DNA from: Mycobacterium simulans
GTDB taxonomy: Bacteria; Actinomycetota; Actinomycetes; Mycobacteriales; Mycobacteriaceae
Direction of reading: 5' to 3'
Assembly: GCF_900232995.1 (NCBI RefSeq)
Contig: NZ_OCVX01000003.1
Span: 878,876-917,867 of the forward strand
DNA length: 38,992 bases
A program made the translations under genes and the position numbers. Below, piece after piece: positions 15,449 through 23,684 of this stretch (the stretch's first letter is position 1; every line of letters begins with the position of its first letter). The notes under the pieces were generated by a model. That model was not told the DNA's origin, ran no database searches, and was given only the letters and a program-made list of their open reading frames with translations.

Positions 15449-16873
15449 CTACAACGCTTTGAGCTCCTCGGCGACCTCGGTCACCGATTTCTTTGCGTCC
15501 CCGAACAACATGGTGGTGCCGTCCGCATAGAACAGCGGATTGTCGATGCCGGCGAATCCGGAATTCATTGACCGCTTGAGGACAATCACCGACCTTGACT
15601 TGTCCACGTTCAGGATCGGCATTCCGTAGATCGGGCTGGACTGCTCGTTGCGGGCCGCTGGGTTGGTGACGTCGTTGGCCCCGATGACGATGGTGACGTC
15701 GGTGCGTGCGAACTCGTCGTTGATGTCATCCATGTCTTTCATGGCGTCGTAGTCGACCTCGGCCTCGGCCAACAGCACGTTCATGTGCCCAGGCATCCGA
15801 CCGGCAACCGGGTGAATCGCGTATTTCACCGGCACACCCTTGTCTTCGAGCAGGCTCGCCAGGTCTTTGACGGCATGCTGGGCCTGCGCGACGGCCAAAC
15901 CATAGCCCGGCACCACGATCACCTGGTTCGCGTAGGCCATCTGAATGGCGGCGTCGGCTGCAGAAGTGGACTTGACGTGTTTGTCGCCGCCGCCGTCGCC
16001 GCCGGGCGCAACACCGCCGCCACCGAAGCCGCCCGCGACGATTGCCGGGATGGACCGGTTCATCGCCTTGGCCATCAGGTTGGTCAGGATCGAGCCGGAC
16101 GCGCCGACGATCATGCCCGCCACGATCATCGCGGTGTTGTTCAGCGCAAGGCCCGCCGCAGCGGCCGAGAGGCCGGTCATCGCGTTCAGCATCGAGATGA
16201 CCACCGGCATGTCGGCCCCACCGATCGGCAACACCACCATGAGGCCTAGCACGCCGGCGGCAACCAGCAGGCCGATCATCCACCACAGCGACGCCCCGCC
16301 GGTGCCGGGATGCGCGTGCAGACCGATGATCACCGCGGCGGCGACGGCCACCACCAGCAAGAGCACGTTGAACGGCTGCTGCGCCTTTCCGATACCGATC
16401 GGCCGGCCGGAGATGATCTCCTGCAGCTTGCCGAACGCGATGATCGAACCCCAGAACGAGATCGAACCGATAATCGCGGCGAACAACGAGGCCACCACGA
16501 TGTGCACGGTCGGCGACTCGCCATGCTGGAACGCCGAAAAGCCGCTGGTCTCAATGAATTCGGACAGCGCAATGAGGGCGACCGTCCCGCCGCCGACGCC
16601 GTTGAAGAACGCCACCAGCTGCGGCATGGCGGTCATCTTGGTGTAGCGGGCCGGCGGTACGCCGAGCACCACGCCAACCACCAAGCCGGCGATGATCAGC
16701 ACCCATTGGTCGGTGTGCCGGATCTTGACCAGCGTCGCCGCCACGGCGATGGCCATGCCGACCGCAGCGATCAGGTTGCCGCGCACCGCGGTCTTGGGCC
16801 CGGTAAGGCCCATCAGGCCGTAGATGAAGAGCGAGAACGCGAGGATGTAAAGGCCGATCACCAAGTAGTTCAT
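15449..16873 (-). CDS. pntB: NAD(P) transhydrogenase subunit beta
   Basis: A 474-residue membrane protein with about nine hydrophobic segments in the first 290 residues. They are followed by a Gly-rich hinge (GGFGGGGVAPGGDGGGDKHV) and the NADP(H)-binding domain III: VIVVPGYGLAVAQAQHAVKD, VKYAIHPVAGRMPGHMNVLL, ARTDVTIVIGANDVTNPAA and GMPILNVDKSRSVIVLKRSM. With PntAa and PntAb it forms the proton-translocating transhydrogenase that makes NADPH from NADH at the cytoplasmic membrane. Its start ATG overlaps the pntAb stop by four bases (ATGA). It ends 20 bases from the convergent small gene. Length is normal for the family. Confidence 0.95.
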   Translation of the reverse strand: MNYLVIGLYILAFSLFIYGLMGLTGPKTAVRGNLIAAVGMAIAVAATLVKIRHTDQWVLIIAGLVVGVVLGVPPARYTKMTAMPQLVAFFNGVGGGTVALIALSEFIETSGFSAFQHGESPTVHIVVASLFAAIIGSISFWGSIIAFGKLQEIISGRPIGIGKAQQPFNVLLLVVAVAAAVIIGLHAHPGTGGASLWWMIGLLVAAGVLGLMVVLPIGGADMPVVISMLNAMTGLSAAAAGLALNNTAMIVAGMIVGASGSILTNLMAKAMNRSIPAIVAGGFGGGGVAPGGDGGGDKHVKSTSAADAAIQMAYANQVIVVPGYGLAVAQAQHAVKDLASLLEDKGVPVKYAIHPVAGRMPGHMNVLLAEAEVDYDAMKDMDDINDEFARTDVTIVIGANDVTNPAARNEQSSPIYGMPILNVDKSRSVIVLKRSMNSGFAGIDNPLFYADGTTMLFGDAKKSVTEVAEELKAL

Positions 16874-17205
16874 TTGGCGACCGCCTCCGCTTTCTCGGCC
16901 TTGTCGGCCGAGGCCTTCTTCTTGCCCTTGAACATGCCCAACATCCGGTCGGTGACGATGAACCCGCCGATGACGTTCAGCGTGCCGAACACCACCGCGA
17001 CAAACAGGATGATTTGCACCGCCAGTGACGGGTGCTCAACCTCACCGAACACCACCAAGGCGCCGAGCACGACAATGCCGTGGATGGCGTTGGTACCCGA
17101 CATCAGCGGGGTGTGCAGCGTGTTGGGCACCTTGGAGATCACCGCGAACCCCACGAATCCGGACAGCACCAGGATCGCCAGGTTGGCCAGTAGTTCGTCG
17201 TACAT
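16870..17205 (-). CDS. pntAb: NAD(P) transhydrogenase subunit alpha part 2 (membrane part)
   Basis: I start it at ATG 17205 (MYDELLANLAILVLSGFVGF, 111 residues), two bases after the pntAa stop; ten further codons upstream would run into pntAa. Three membrane helices are visible: LANLAILVLSGFVGFAVIS, AIHGIVVLGALVVFGEV and IILFVAVVFGTLNVIGGFIV. The VPNTLHTPLMSGTNAIHG loop is diagnostic for transhydrogenase domain II. The tail is Lys/Ala-rich (KGKKKASADKAEKAEAV). It is separate from PntAa, as in other mycobacteria and Rhodospirillum, whereas E. coli fuses the two. Confidence 0.93.
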   Translation of the reverse strand: MYDELLANLAILVLSGFVGFAVISKVPNTLHTPLMSGTNAIHGIVVLGALVVFGEVEHPSLAVQIILFVAVVFGTLNVIGGFIVTDRMLGMFKGKKKASADKAEKAEAVAK

Positions 17206-17207
17206 AT

Positions 17208-18299
17208 CTAAGCTTTCTGTTCTCGGGTCACACACGACTCCGCGATGACCTCGTCGTCAAAGTCGGGCGCCAGCTTGCCGTCGGTGATCAGCAGGTCCAA
17301 CAGCGCGGTGATGTTCTTGCTGTAGAGCTCGCTGGCGTGCTCGGGCATCGTCGCGGGCAGGTTGAGCGGTGACGCGATGGTGACGTCGTGTTTGACGACG
17401 GTCTGTCCGGGCTCGGTCAGCTCGCAGTTGCCGCCGGTCTCCCCGGCCAGGTCCACCACCACGCTGCCGGGCTTCATCGCTTCCACCGCGTCGGCCGTCA
17501 CCAACCGCGGCGCCGGCCGCCCCGGCACTAGCGCGGTGGTGATCACCACATCGAAACCGCTGATCGCCTTTTCGAGAGCCTTCTGCTGCTGGGCGCGTTC
17601 GTCTTCGGTCAGCTCCCGCGCATACCCGCCCTCACCGGAGGCCTCGATGCCCACATCCAGCCACTGCGCACCCACCGAACGCACCTGGTCGGCCACCTCG
17701 GGACGCACGTCGTAACCGGTGGTGCGCGCGCCCAGGCGCTTGGCCGTGGCCAGCGCCTGCAGGCCAGCCACGCCGACACCGAGCACCAGCACGGTGGCCG
17801 GCTTAACCGTGCCCGCCGCGGTGGTCAGCATCGGAAAGAACCGGGTCGATTCCGAAGCCGCGAGCAGCACCGCCTTATAGCCGGACACGTTGGCCTGCGA
17901 CGAAAGCGCATCCATCACCTGGGCCCGCGAGATACGCGGGATGGCCTCGAGCGCAAACGCCTGCACACCGGCCTGCTTCAGGGCGCCGATCGAGTTCTCG
18001 GCATTGCGCGGCGCGAGGAAGCCGATCAACGTCTGTCCGCTGCGCAGCCGGCCGACCTCGTCCTTGGTGGGTGGCGCCACCTTTACGACAATGTCGGCGC
18101 CCCACGCATCCCCGATGCTGGCTCCGGCCTCTGTGTAGAGCTCGTCGGGAAGCAAAGCCCCCCCCCCGGCACCGGCCTCGACCACGACCGCCACACCGGT
18201 ATTAACCAGCGATGCGACCGCCTTCGGTACCAGCGCAACGCGCCGCTCGTCGGGCCCGGACTCAGCCACCACCCCGACCGTCGTTTGCGGATCTGTCAT
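17208..18299 (-). CDS. pntAa: NAD(P) transhydrogenase subunit alpha part 1 (NAD-binding)
   Basis: The 363-residue soluble domain I resembles alanine dehydrogenase: DERRVALVPKAVASLVNTGV near the front, IPRISRAQVMDALSSQANVS, the Rossmann motif VLVLGVGVAGLQALATAKRL (about 168-187) and YDVRPEVADQVRSVGAQWLD. An RPAPRLVTADAVEAMKPGSV-type segment follows. It binds NAD(H) and drives hydride transfer to PntB. It is first in the pntAa-pntAb-pntB operon. Codons for the GAGGG stretch (residues about 43-48) hold an uninterrupted run of ten G (18158-18167 on the plus strand read as C), a possible slippage point. A 22-base inverted repeat lies upstream, between it and sdaA. Confidence 0.95.
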   Translation of the reverse strand: MTDPQTTVGVVAESGPDERRVALVPKAVASLVNTGVAVVVEAGAGGGALLPDELYTEAGASIGDAWGADIVVKVAPPTKDEVGRLRSGQTLIGFLAPRNAENSIGALKQAGVQAFALEAIPRISRAQVMDALSSQANVSGYKAVLLAASESTRFFPMLTTAAGTVKPATVLVLGVGVAGLQALATAKRLGARTTGYDVRPEVADQVRSVGAQWLDVGIEASGEGGYARELTEDERAQQQKALEKAISGFDVVITTALVPGRPAPRLVTADAVEAMKPGSVVVDLAGETGGNCELTEPGQTVVKHDVTIASPLNLPATMPEHASELYSKNITALLDLLITDGKLAPDFDDEVIAESCVTREQKA

Positions 18300-18378
18300 C
18301 GCGCGTACATCTACTTTCTTGATTCATGAGTTACCGGCCGGCCAATCGCCGGCGTGCCCAGACACCCTATCCAACCCG

Positions 18379-18440
18379 CGCGAGCAGACACAGAATCGCA
18401 CCTTTGGTCTCCGAAACATGCGATTCCGCGTCTGCTCGCG
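18379..18440. repeat. Long inverted repeat (22-base arms) between sdaA and pntAa
   Basis: Left arm 18379-18400 begins CGCGAGCAGAC and ends GAATCGCA. Right arm 18419-18440 begins TGCGATTC and ends GTCTGCTCGCG. Twenty of 22 positions pair around an 18-base loop. It lies just after the sdaA stop and about 80 bases before the pntAa start. It could terminate sdaA mRNA or stabilise its 3' end, although no T-run follows. A GCGAGCAGACGC-like sequence recurs in mycobacterial intergenic regions as I remember them, so a dispersed repeat family is possible. Confidence 0.6.
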
Positions 18441-18457
18441 GTTGTCCATCCTGCGCG

Positions 18458-19846
18458 TCAACAATCGACCAGATTCACCGGAACATTGACGGCGAGCCCG
18501 CCTGTGGCGGTTTCCTTGTACTTGGTGTTCATGTCCGCACCAGTGGACCGCATGGTGGCGATCACCTCGTCGAGACTGACCCGGTGGGTGCCATCTCCGC
18601 GCAACGCCATCCGGGCAGCGTTGATGGCTTTGCCTGCCGAGATGGCGTTTCGTTCTATGCAGGGCACCTGTACCAGGCCTGCAATCGGATCGCAGGTCAG
18701 GCCGAGACTGTGTTCCATCGCAATTTCGGCGGCGTTCTCGACTTGACGCGGTGTCCCGCCAAGGATTTCGGCGAGGGCGCCGGCGGCCATGGAAGCGGCC
18801 GATCCCACCTCGCCTTGGCAGCCGACCTCAGCCCCGGAGATCGATGCCCGCTCCTTGTAGAGAGAGCCGATCGCACCCGCGGTAAGCAGGAAGCGCATGG
18901 CAGTGTCATCGGGGTCATCGGGGTCTGCCTCCTTGCCGGTGTAGTGCACCGCGTAGTGCATTACGGCTGGAATGATTCCCGCGGCACCGTTGGTCGGGGC
19001 GGTCACGATGCGCCCTCCCGACGCGTTCTCCTCGTTCACTGCGAGGGCGACCAGATTCACCCAATCCTCAGCGAAGGCGGGATCACGCCCGGGGTCCTCG
19101 TCAATGAGTCGCAGGTACCAGTCCCGCGCTCGGCGGCGCACCCGCAGGTCGCCGGGCAGGTACCCGTCCCGGCTGATGCCGCGGCGCTCGCAGGCGATCA
19201 TGACATCGCGCAGGTGCAGCAGCTGTTCACGCACGGCTGCGTGGGAGCGAGTGGCCAGCTCGTGCCGGAGCATCACGTCACTGATCCGCAGGTTATGACG
19301 GTCGGTCAGGACGAGCAATTGCGCAGCCGAGCTGAACGACCATGGCGTCGCCGCGGCCGGGCCAGCCTGGTCGGGTTCGGATTCGGTGATGACGAAACCA
19401 CCGCCAATGGAAAAGTAGGTCTCCGAGCGCAATTCGCGTCGATCGCGCGCGGTCGCCGTGATCGTCATGCCGTTCGGGTGCCGCGGCAGCACCGTCCGTG
19501 GATGCCGCGCGATGTCATCCTCGGCGAAGGCGATCGGGATTGAGCCGGCCAAGGTGACCTGTCCGGTTGCCCGCACGGCCGCCAGGCGCTGCTCCATCTC
19601 GTCGCTTTCGATGGTGTCGGGGTAATAGCCCTGCAGGCCCAGCAGGATCGCCGGCAAGGTGCCGTGCCCGAGCGCGGTCGCGGCCAGCGACCCGTACAGA
19701 TCAACCCGCAGGCCGGACACGTCGGGCAGCGTTCCTCGCCGCTCGAGGTCGGCAACGAATCGGGCTGCGGCCAGCATCGGGCCGACCGTGTGGGAGCTAG
19801 ACGGCCCGATTCCCACTTTGAATAGGTCGAACACGCTAATGGTCAC
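18458..19846 (-). CDS. sdaA: L-serine ammonia-lyase (single-chain, iron-sulfur type)
   Basis: Start GTG at 19846, overlapping the permease stop in GTGA. The 462-residue protein has both parts of one-chain serine dehydratases. The beta domain begins [20 protein letters not shown]. The alpha domain holds [20 protein letters not shown] and the three cluster Cys contexts [16 protein letters not shown] and VPCIERN. It converts L-serine to pyruvate and ammonia using a [4Fe-4S] cluster. It is co-transcribed with the amino-acid permease, downstream of a tandem glycine riboswitch. The operon would therefore import and degrade amino acids when glycine is plentiful. In H37Rv sdaA is elsewhere (Rv0069c from memory), so its place here is not the M. 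tuberculosis arrangement. Confidence 0.95.
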   Translation of the reverse strand: MTISVFDLFKVGIGPSSSHTVGPMLAAARFVADLERRGTLPDVSGLRVDLYGSLAATALGHGTLPAILLGLQGYYPDTIESDEMEQRLAAVRATGQVTLAGSIPIAFAEDDIARHPRTVLPRHPNGMTITATARDRRELRSETYFSIGGGFVITESEPDQAGPAAATPWSFSSAAQLLVLTDRHNLRISDVMLRHELATRSHAAVREQLLHLRDVMIACERRGISRDGYLPGDLRVRRRARDWYLRLIDEDPGRDPAFAEDWVNLVALAVNEENASGGRIVTAPTNGAAGIIPAVMHYAVHYTGKEADPDDPDDTAMRFLLTAGAIGSLYKERASISGAEVGCQGEVGSAASMAAGALAEILGGTPRQVENAAEIAMEHSLGLTCDPIAGLVQVPCIERNAISAGKAINAARMALRGDGTHRVSLDEVIATMRSTGADMNTKYKETATGGLAVNVPVNLVDC

Positions 19847-21276
19847 GGGCTATCCCCGGCATGCAATTCCGACGTGAAGTCCGCCTCGCGGACGAGGTGG
19901 CGCGGCCGTCGGCGCAGCACCAACCAGGAGACACCGAGCACCGCGAACCACACCGGCGTCACGAGCAGGGCCTGCAGCGTGTCGTGCTTCTGGGCGAACG
20001 CCCAGATGAGGAACCCGAAGAACCCCAGCACCACGTAGCACATGGCACTCCCGCCCGGCATCTTGAACTGGGAAGCCTCGTGTAAGTGCGGATGACGTCG
20101 CCGATACACCAGATAGCTGACCAGGATGATCGACCAAACGAACATGAAGCACAACGCGGAAATCGTGGTGACAACGGTGAATGGCCCGATGATCGAGTCG
20201 CCGATGGCAACCATCACCACCGCGGACAGCAGGAACACCCCTGACAAGAACAACCCATTGGCCGGTACCCGCCGCGCGGTGAGCTTGGCGAACTGGCGGG
20301 GTGCGTCGCCCGCCATTGCCAGCCGGTAAACCGTTCGCGATGTCGAATAGACTCCGGAATTCGCAGCTGACGCTGCCGAAGTCAGCACGACGAAGTTGAT
20401 CACCGACGCCGCGATGGCCAGGCCGGCAAGGCTGAACATGGCAACGAACGGACTGTGTTCGGCGCTGATCTCGCGCCACGGCGTCACCGCCATGATCGTG
20501 GTCAACGCGGCCACGTAGAACAGCATCACCCGTAAGGGGATCGAGTTGATGGCTTTCGGGAGATTGCGCTCGGGGGCCTTCACTTCCGCCGCGGTGGTGC
20601 CGACCAACTCGATCCCGACGAACGCGAATGTCGCGATCTGGAAGGCGGCGACGAATCCCATCGAGCTGGCGGGAAAGAACCCGTCCTTCCACAAGTTCGC
20701 GAAGCTCGCGGTGGCACCGCCGGGCGCCTTGAAATGGTTGAGCACCATCACGAGGCCTACGACGATCAACGCGATGATGGCGATGACCTTGATCAACGCG
20801 AACCAGAATTCGGTCTCGCCGAATGCCTTGACGGTAGGCAGGTTCAGCGTGATCAACAGCAGCACCGCTAACAACGCGGGTAGCCACAGTGGCAGACCGT
20901 GCCACCAAAAGCTCACGTATCCGGCCAGGGCAATGATGTCGGCCGAGCCGGTGACGATCCAGCAGAACCAATAGGTCCAGCCGGTGAAAAAGCCCGCCCA
21001 CGGGCCGAGCAGATCGACGGCGAAGTCGATGAAGGACTTGTAATGCAGGTTGGCCAACAGCAATTCGCCCATCGCACGCATCACGAAGAACAACATGAAC
21101 CCGACGATCATGTAGACGACAATCACTGACGGGCCGGTCAGCGCGATGGTTTTGCCCGATCCCATGAACAGACCGGTGCCGATGGCGCCCCCGATCGCGA
21201 TCAGCTGAATGTGCCGGTTGGACAGTTGCCGGGAAAGATCTCTGTGCGCTGCGGCTTCAGCAGTGGGTTGCGCCAT
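19843..21276 (-). CDS. Amino-acid permease, CycA-like (D-serine/alanine/glycine type)
   Basis: Start at ATG 21276 ([20 protein letters not shown], 477 residues); the 43 codons upstream belong to the riboswitch. The protein has about 12 membrane segments and the APC-family opening [20 protein letters not shown], then [20 protein letters not shown] and MGELLLANL. The sequence EIKAPERN-like [20 protein letters not shown] is typical of the AAT branch that contains CycA, which takes up glycine, alanine and serine by proton symport. The glycine riboswitch in the leader supports glycine, or a related small amino acid, as substrate. Translation is coupled to sdaA. Confidence 0.9.
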   Translation of the reverse strand: MAQPTAEAAAHRDLSRQLSNRHIQLIAIGGAIGTGLFMGSGKTIALTGPSVIVVYMIVGFMLFFVMRAMGELLLANLHYKSFIDFAVDLLGPWAGFFTGWTYWFCWIVTGSADIIALAGYVSFWWHGLPLWLPALLAVLLLITLNLPTVKAFGETEFWFALIKVIAIIALIVVGLVMVLNHFKAPGGATASFANLWKDGFFPASSMGFVAAFQIATFAFVGIELVGTTAAEVKAPERNLPKAINSIPLRVMLFYVAALTTIMAVTPWREISAEHSPFVAMFSLAGLAIAASVINFVVLTSAASAANSGVYSTSRTVYRLAMAGDAPRQFAKLTARRVPANGLFLSGVFLLSAVVMVAIGDSIIGPFTVVTTISALCFMFVWSIILVSYLVYRRRHPHLHEASQFKMPGGSAMCYVVLGFFGFLIWAFAQKHDTLQALLVTPVWFAVLGVSWLVLRRRPRHLVREADFTSELHAGDSP

Positions 21277-21322
21277 CTCAGCCTTACGGGTCTCAGGACA
21301 ATGGGAAGGGTCGAACGCGGTC

Positions 21323-21522
21323 CCTCCCCGCTCTGTCGCTGTACCTGAGAGTTTCGCGAACCGTCGGTCTCGTGACGATTCGCTTGCCCCGTCGGTGAGC
21401 CGCATTGCACGGCTGCTTTCCAGAGGTGCCTCGTCGCGGCGGTAGGTGTGCCTGAGAGATTCCCGGGGAGGATTTGCTCCTGCGGCGCCTGCCGAAATGA
21501 ATCGGCGGGACTCTCCCGCCGC
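21323..21522 (-). promoter_or_regulatory. Tandem glycine riboswitch in the leader of the permease-sdaA operon
   Basis: On the minus strand two aptamers follow each other. The first (21522-21436) opens with GCGGCGGGAGAG, contains GCGCCGCAGGAGCAAATCC and CTCTCAGGCACA, and is closed by CCGCCGC pairing with its 5' GCGGCGG. The second (about 21434-21323) opens around CACCTCTGGAAAGCAG, contains CACCGACGGGGCAAGCG and CTCTCAGGTACA, and ends GGGGAGG. GGAGCAA/GGGGCAA and CTCTCAGG are the conserved glycine-binding core elements. A downstream CCCTTCCC (21303-21310 on plus) could pair with GGGGAGGG at the end of aptamer 2, forming an alternative hairpin that opens when glycine is bound. That part is inference. 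Confidence 0.9.
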
Positions 21523-21598
21523 GACTCAAGGGCATTCAGAGAGTATCCGACCGATTGCCCTTTCGCGACCGGCAAAGTGAGCGCCGCCGCACGTGTCC

Positions 21599-21604
21599 TA
21601 TCGT
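21599..21604 (+). promoter_or_regulatory. Candidate -10 element for a leaderless fadE2 transcript
   Basis: TATCGT fits the mycobacterial TANNNT -10 pattern and ends seven bases before ATG 21612, so transcription could begin at or next to the start codon. No ribosome-binding site is seen before this ATG, consistent with a leaderless message. No convincing -35 is visible. Confidence 0.3.
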
Positions 21605-21611
21605 GGCGGAC

Positions 21612-22835
21612 ATGGACTTCGCGATGTCGGCCAAAGCGATCGACTACCAGAAGCGGTTGTCCGACTTCATGACCGAGTACGTCTTTCCGGCCGAGGCTGA
21701 ATACGACCGCTACCGCCACGAGGCCGGCCCGCGCGACCACACCGTGCCCCCGATCGTCGAGGACCTGAAAACGAAGGCCAAGGAACGCGGCCTGTGGAAC
21801 CTGTTCCTACCGGCCGAGTCGGGACTGACCAACGTGGAATACGCGCCGCTGGCCGAGTTGACCGGCTGGAGCCTGGAGATCGCGCCCGAGGCATTGAACT
21901 GCGCCGCGCCGGACACCGGCAATATGGAAACCCTGCACCTGTTCGCCACCGACGAACAACGCAAGCAGTGGTTGGAACCGTTGCTGGCCGGCGAGATCCG
22001 TAGCGCCTTTTCGATGACCGAGCCGGCGGTTGCCAGCAGCGACGCCCGCAACATCGAGACCTCCATCGTGCGCGACGGCGGCGACTATGTGATCAACGGG
22101 CGTAAATGGTGGACCTCCGGCGCGGCGGACCCGCGCTGCAAGATCCTCATCGTGATGGGCCGCACCAATCCCGACGCGGCGAGCCACCAGCAGCAGTCGA
22201 TGGTTCTGGTGCCGATGGACACTCCGGGCGTGACGGTCGTTCGCTCGACACCTGTCTTTGGGTGGCAGGACCAGCACGGACACTGCGAAATCAGCTACGA
22301 CAACGTCCGGGTCCCGGCCACCAACCTGCTCGGCGAAGAGGGCAGCGGCTTCGCGATCGCCCAGGCCCGGCTAGGGCCAGGCCGCATCCACCACTGCATG
22401 CGCGCCCTCGGTGGGGCCGAGCGAGCGCTTGCGCTCATGGTGGACCGGGCTCGCAACCGGGTGGCGTTCGGCCGCCCGCTGGCCGACCAGGGTGTTGTTC
22501 GAGAGGCAATTGCCAAGTCCCGCAACGAGATCGACCAGGCCAGGCTGTTATGCGAGAAGGCCGCGTGGACGATCGATCAGCACGGCAACAAGGCCGCTCA
22601 CATATTGGTATCGCAAATCAAGGCGGTCGCACCACGCGTGGCCTGTGAGGTCATCGACCGCGCAATTCAGGTGCACGGGGCCGCCGGCGTCAGCGACGAC
22701 ACGGTGCTGGCCCGGCTATACGGCTGGCATCGCGCCATGCGCATCTTCGACGGACCCGACGAGGTGCACATGCGCAGCATCGCGCGCGCGGAATTGGGCC
22801 GGGAGAAATCCGCGTTCGCGACGGCGGTCACCTGA
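21612..22835 (+). CDS. fadE2: Acyl-CoA dehydrogenase FadE2 (ACAD10/11-like)
   Basis: I start it at ATG 21612 (MDFAMSAKAIDYQKRLSDFM, 407 residues), dropping 19 upstream codons of low plausibility; ATG 21624 is an alternative. The family marks are the N-terminal helix domain, RSAFSMTEPAVASSDARNIE, YVINGRKWWTSGAADPRCKI, the flavin region GRIHHCMRALGGAERAL and RVAFGRPLADQGVVREAIAK, and the C-terminal RIFDGPDEVHMRSIARAELG. The GPDEVH ending is typical of the ACAD10/11 branch. It should oxidise a medium or branched acyl-CoA with FAD. It is immediately followed (1 base) by ptpB, the same pair as Rv0154c-Rv0153c in M. tuberculosis from memory. Confidence 0.9.
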   Translation: MDFAMSAKAIDYQKRLSDFMTEYVFPAEAEYDRYRHEAGPRDHTVPPIVEDLKTKAKERGLWNLFLPAESGLTNVEYAPLAELTGWSLEIAPEALNCAAPDTGNMETLHLFATDEQRKQWLEPLLAGEIRSAFSMTEPAVASSDARNIETSIVRDGGDYVINGRKWWTSGAADPRCKILIVMGRTNPDAASHQQQSMVLVPMDTPGVTVVRSTPVFGWQDQHGHCEISYDNVRVPATNLLGEEGSGFAIAQARLGPGRIHHCMRALGGAERALALMVDRARNRVAFGRPLADQGVVREAIAKSRNEIDQARLLCEKAAWTIDQHGNKAAHILVSQIKAVAPRVACEVIDRAIQVHGAAGVSDDTVLARLYGWHRAMRIFDGPDEVHMRSIARAELGREKSAFATAVT

Positions 22836-22836
22836 C

Positions 22837-23652
22837 ATGGCTGATCTGCCGGGCGCATGGAATTTTCGTGACGTCTCAGAAAGCACTCCAGCCCTGCGAC
22901 CCGGACGGTTGTTCCGCTCCAGCGAGCTGAGCCGCCTCGACGACGACGGCCGCGCGACACTGCGCCGTCTGGGGATCACCGACGTAGCCGACCTGCGCGC
23001 GTCGCGAGAGGTCGCCCGCCGTGGTCCGGGCCTGGTTCCCGAGGGCATCGAGATCCACCTGTTGCCGTTCCCCGATCTGGCTGAGGACGAGGCCGACGCC
23101 GAGGACGCGGCACCGCATGAAACCGCATTCCGCAAGCTGCTGACCAACGGCGAATACGTGGAATCGGCAGAAGCCATCGAGGAATCCGCCGTCCGCTACA
23201 TGACCGACGAATACCGCCAATTCCCAACCCGTAACGGGGCCCAACGCGCGGTGCATCGCGTGTTCACGCTGCTGGCCGCCGGACGCCCGATGCTCACGCA
23301 CTGCTTTGCGGGCAAGGACCGAACCGGCTTCGTGGTCGCGACGGTGCTGGAAGCCGTCGGCCTGGACCGCGACGTCATCGTCGCCGACTACCTGCGCAGC
23401 AACGACGCCGTCCCCCAGCTCAGAGCCCAGATCACCGACATGATCCAGCAGCGCGTGGACACCGTGACGCCCGAGGTAGAGACGTTCACGAAGGCCCGGC
23501 TGTCCGACGGGGTCCTGGGCGTCCGGGCGGAGTATCTGGGCGCCGCCTGGCAGACGATCGACGAGACATACGGGTCGATTGCCGATTACCTGCGTGCCGC
23601 CGGTGTCACCGAGGCGGACGTGGACCAACTGCGCGGCGCCCTACTGGCCTAG
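22837..23652 (+). CDS. ptpB: Protein tyrosine phosphatase PtpB (PtbB)
   Basis: Start ATG 22837, one base after the fadE2 stop (271 residues); the longer frame beginning inside fadE2 is not used. The phosphatase loop HCFAGKDRTG is complete, with nucleophile Cys156, Asp161 and Arg162, and the N-terminal WNFRDVSESTPALRPGRLFR and LRRLGITDVADLRASREV are typical. The Lys-Asp after the loop's Gly marks the dual-specificity, phosphoinositide-capable class. In M. tuberculosis PtpB is secreted into host macrophages without a classical signal peptide and blunts host signalling; the same role here is inference. The lid-like helical insertion (about residues 82-125, with many Glu and Asp) is present. Confidence 0.93.
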   Translation: MADLPGAWNFRDVSESTPALRPGRLFRSSELSRLDDDGRATLRRLGITDVADLRASREVARRGPGLVPEGIEIHLLPFPDLAEDEADAEDAAPHETAFRKLLTNGEYVESAEAIEESAVRYMTDEYRQFPTRNGAQRAVHRVFTLLAAGRPMLTHCFAGKDRTGFVVATVLEAVGLDRDVIVADYLRSNDAVPQLRAQITDMIQQRVDTVTPEVETFTKARLSDGVLGVRAEYLGAAWQTIDETYGSIADYLRAAGVTEADVDQLRGALLA

Positions 23653-23684
23653 GATCGCCGTTAATAGGGAAAGGAAGGACAACG

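Noticed and set aside
18326..19543. 405-codon plus-strand open frame antisense to sdaA
   Set aside because: It lies entirely over the strongly recognisable sdaA and its leader, has a low-complexity Arg/His/Gly-rich translation and no family motifs. High G+C makes such shadows common.
21277..21405. N-terminal extension of the permease by 43 residues
   Set aside because: These codons are the second glycine aptamer and the expression platform; the permease-like sequence begins after ATG 21276.
22411..22836. Long upstream extension of the ptpB frame into fadE2
   Set aside because: The extension translates to Arg-rich nonsense. The phosphatase begins naturally at ATG 22837, one base after the fadE2 stop.
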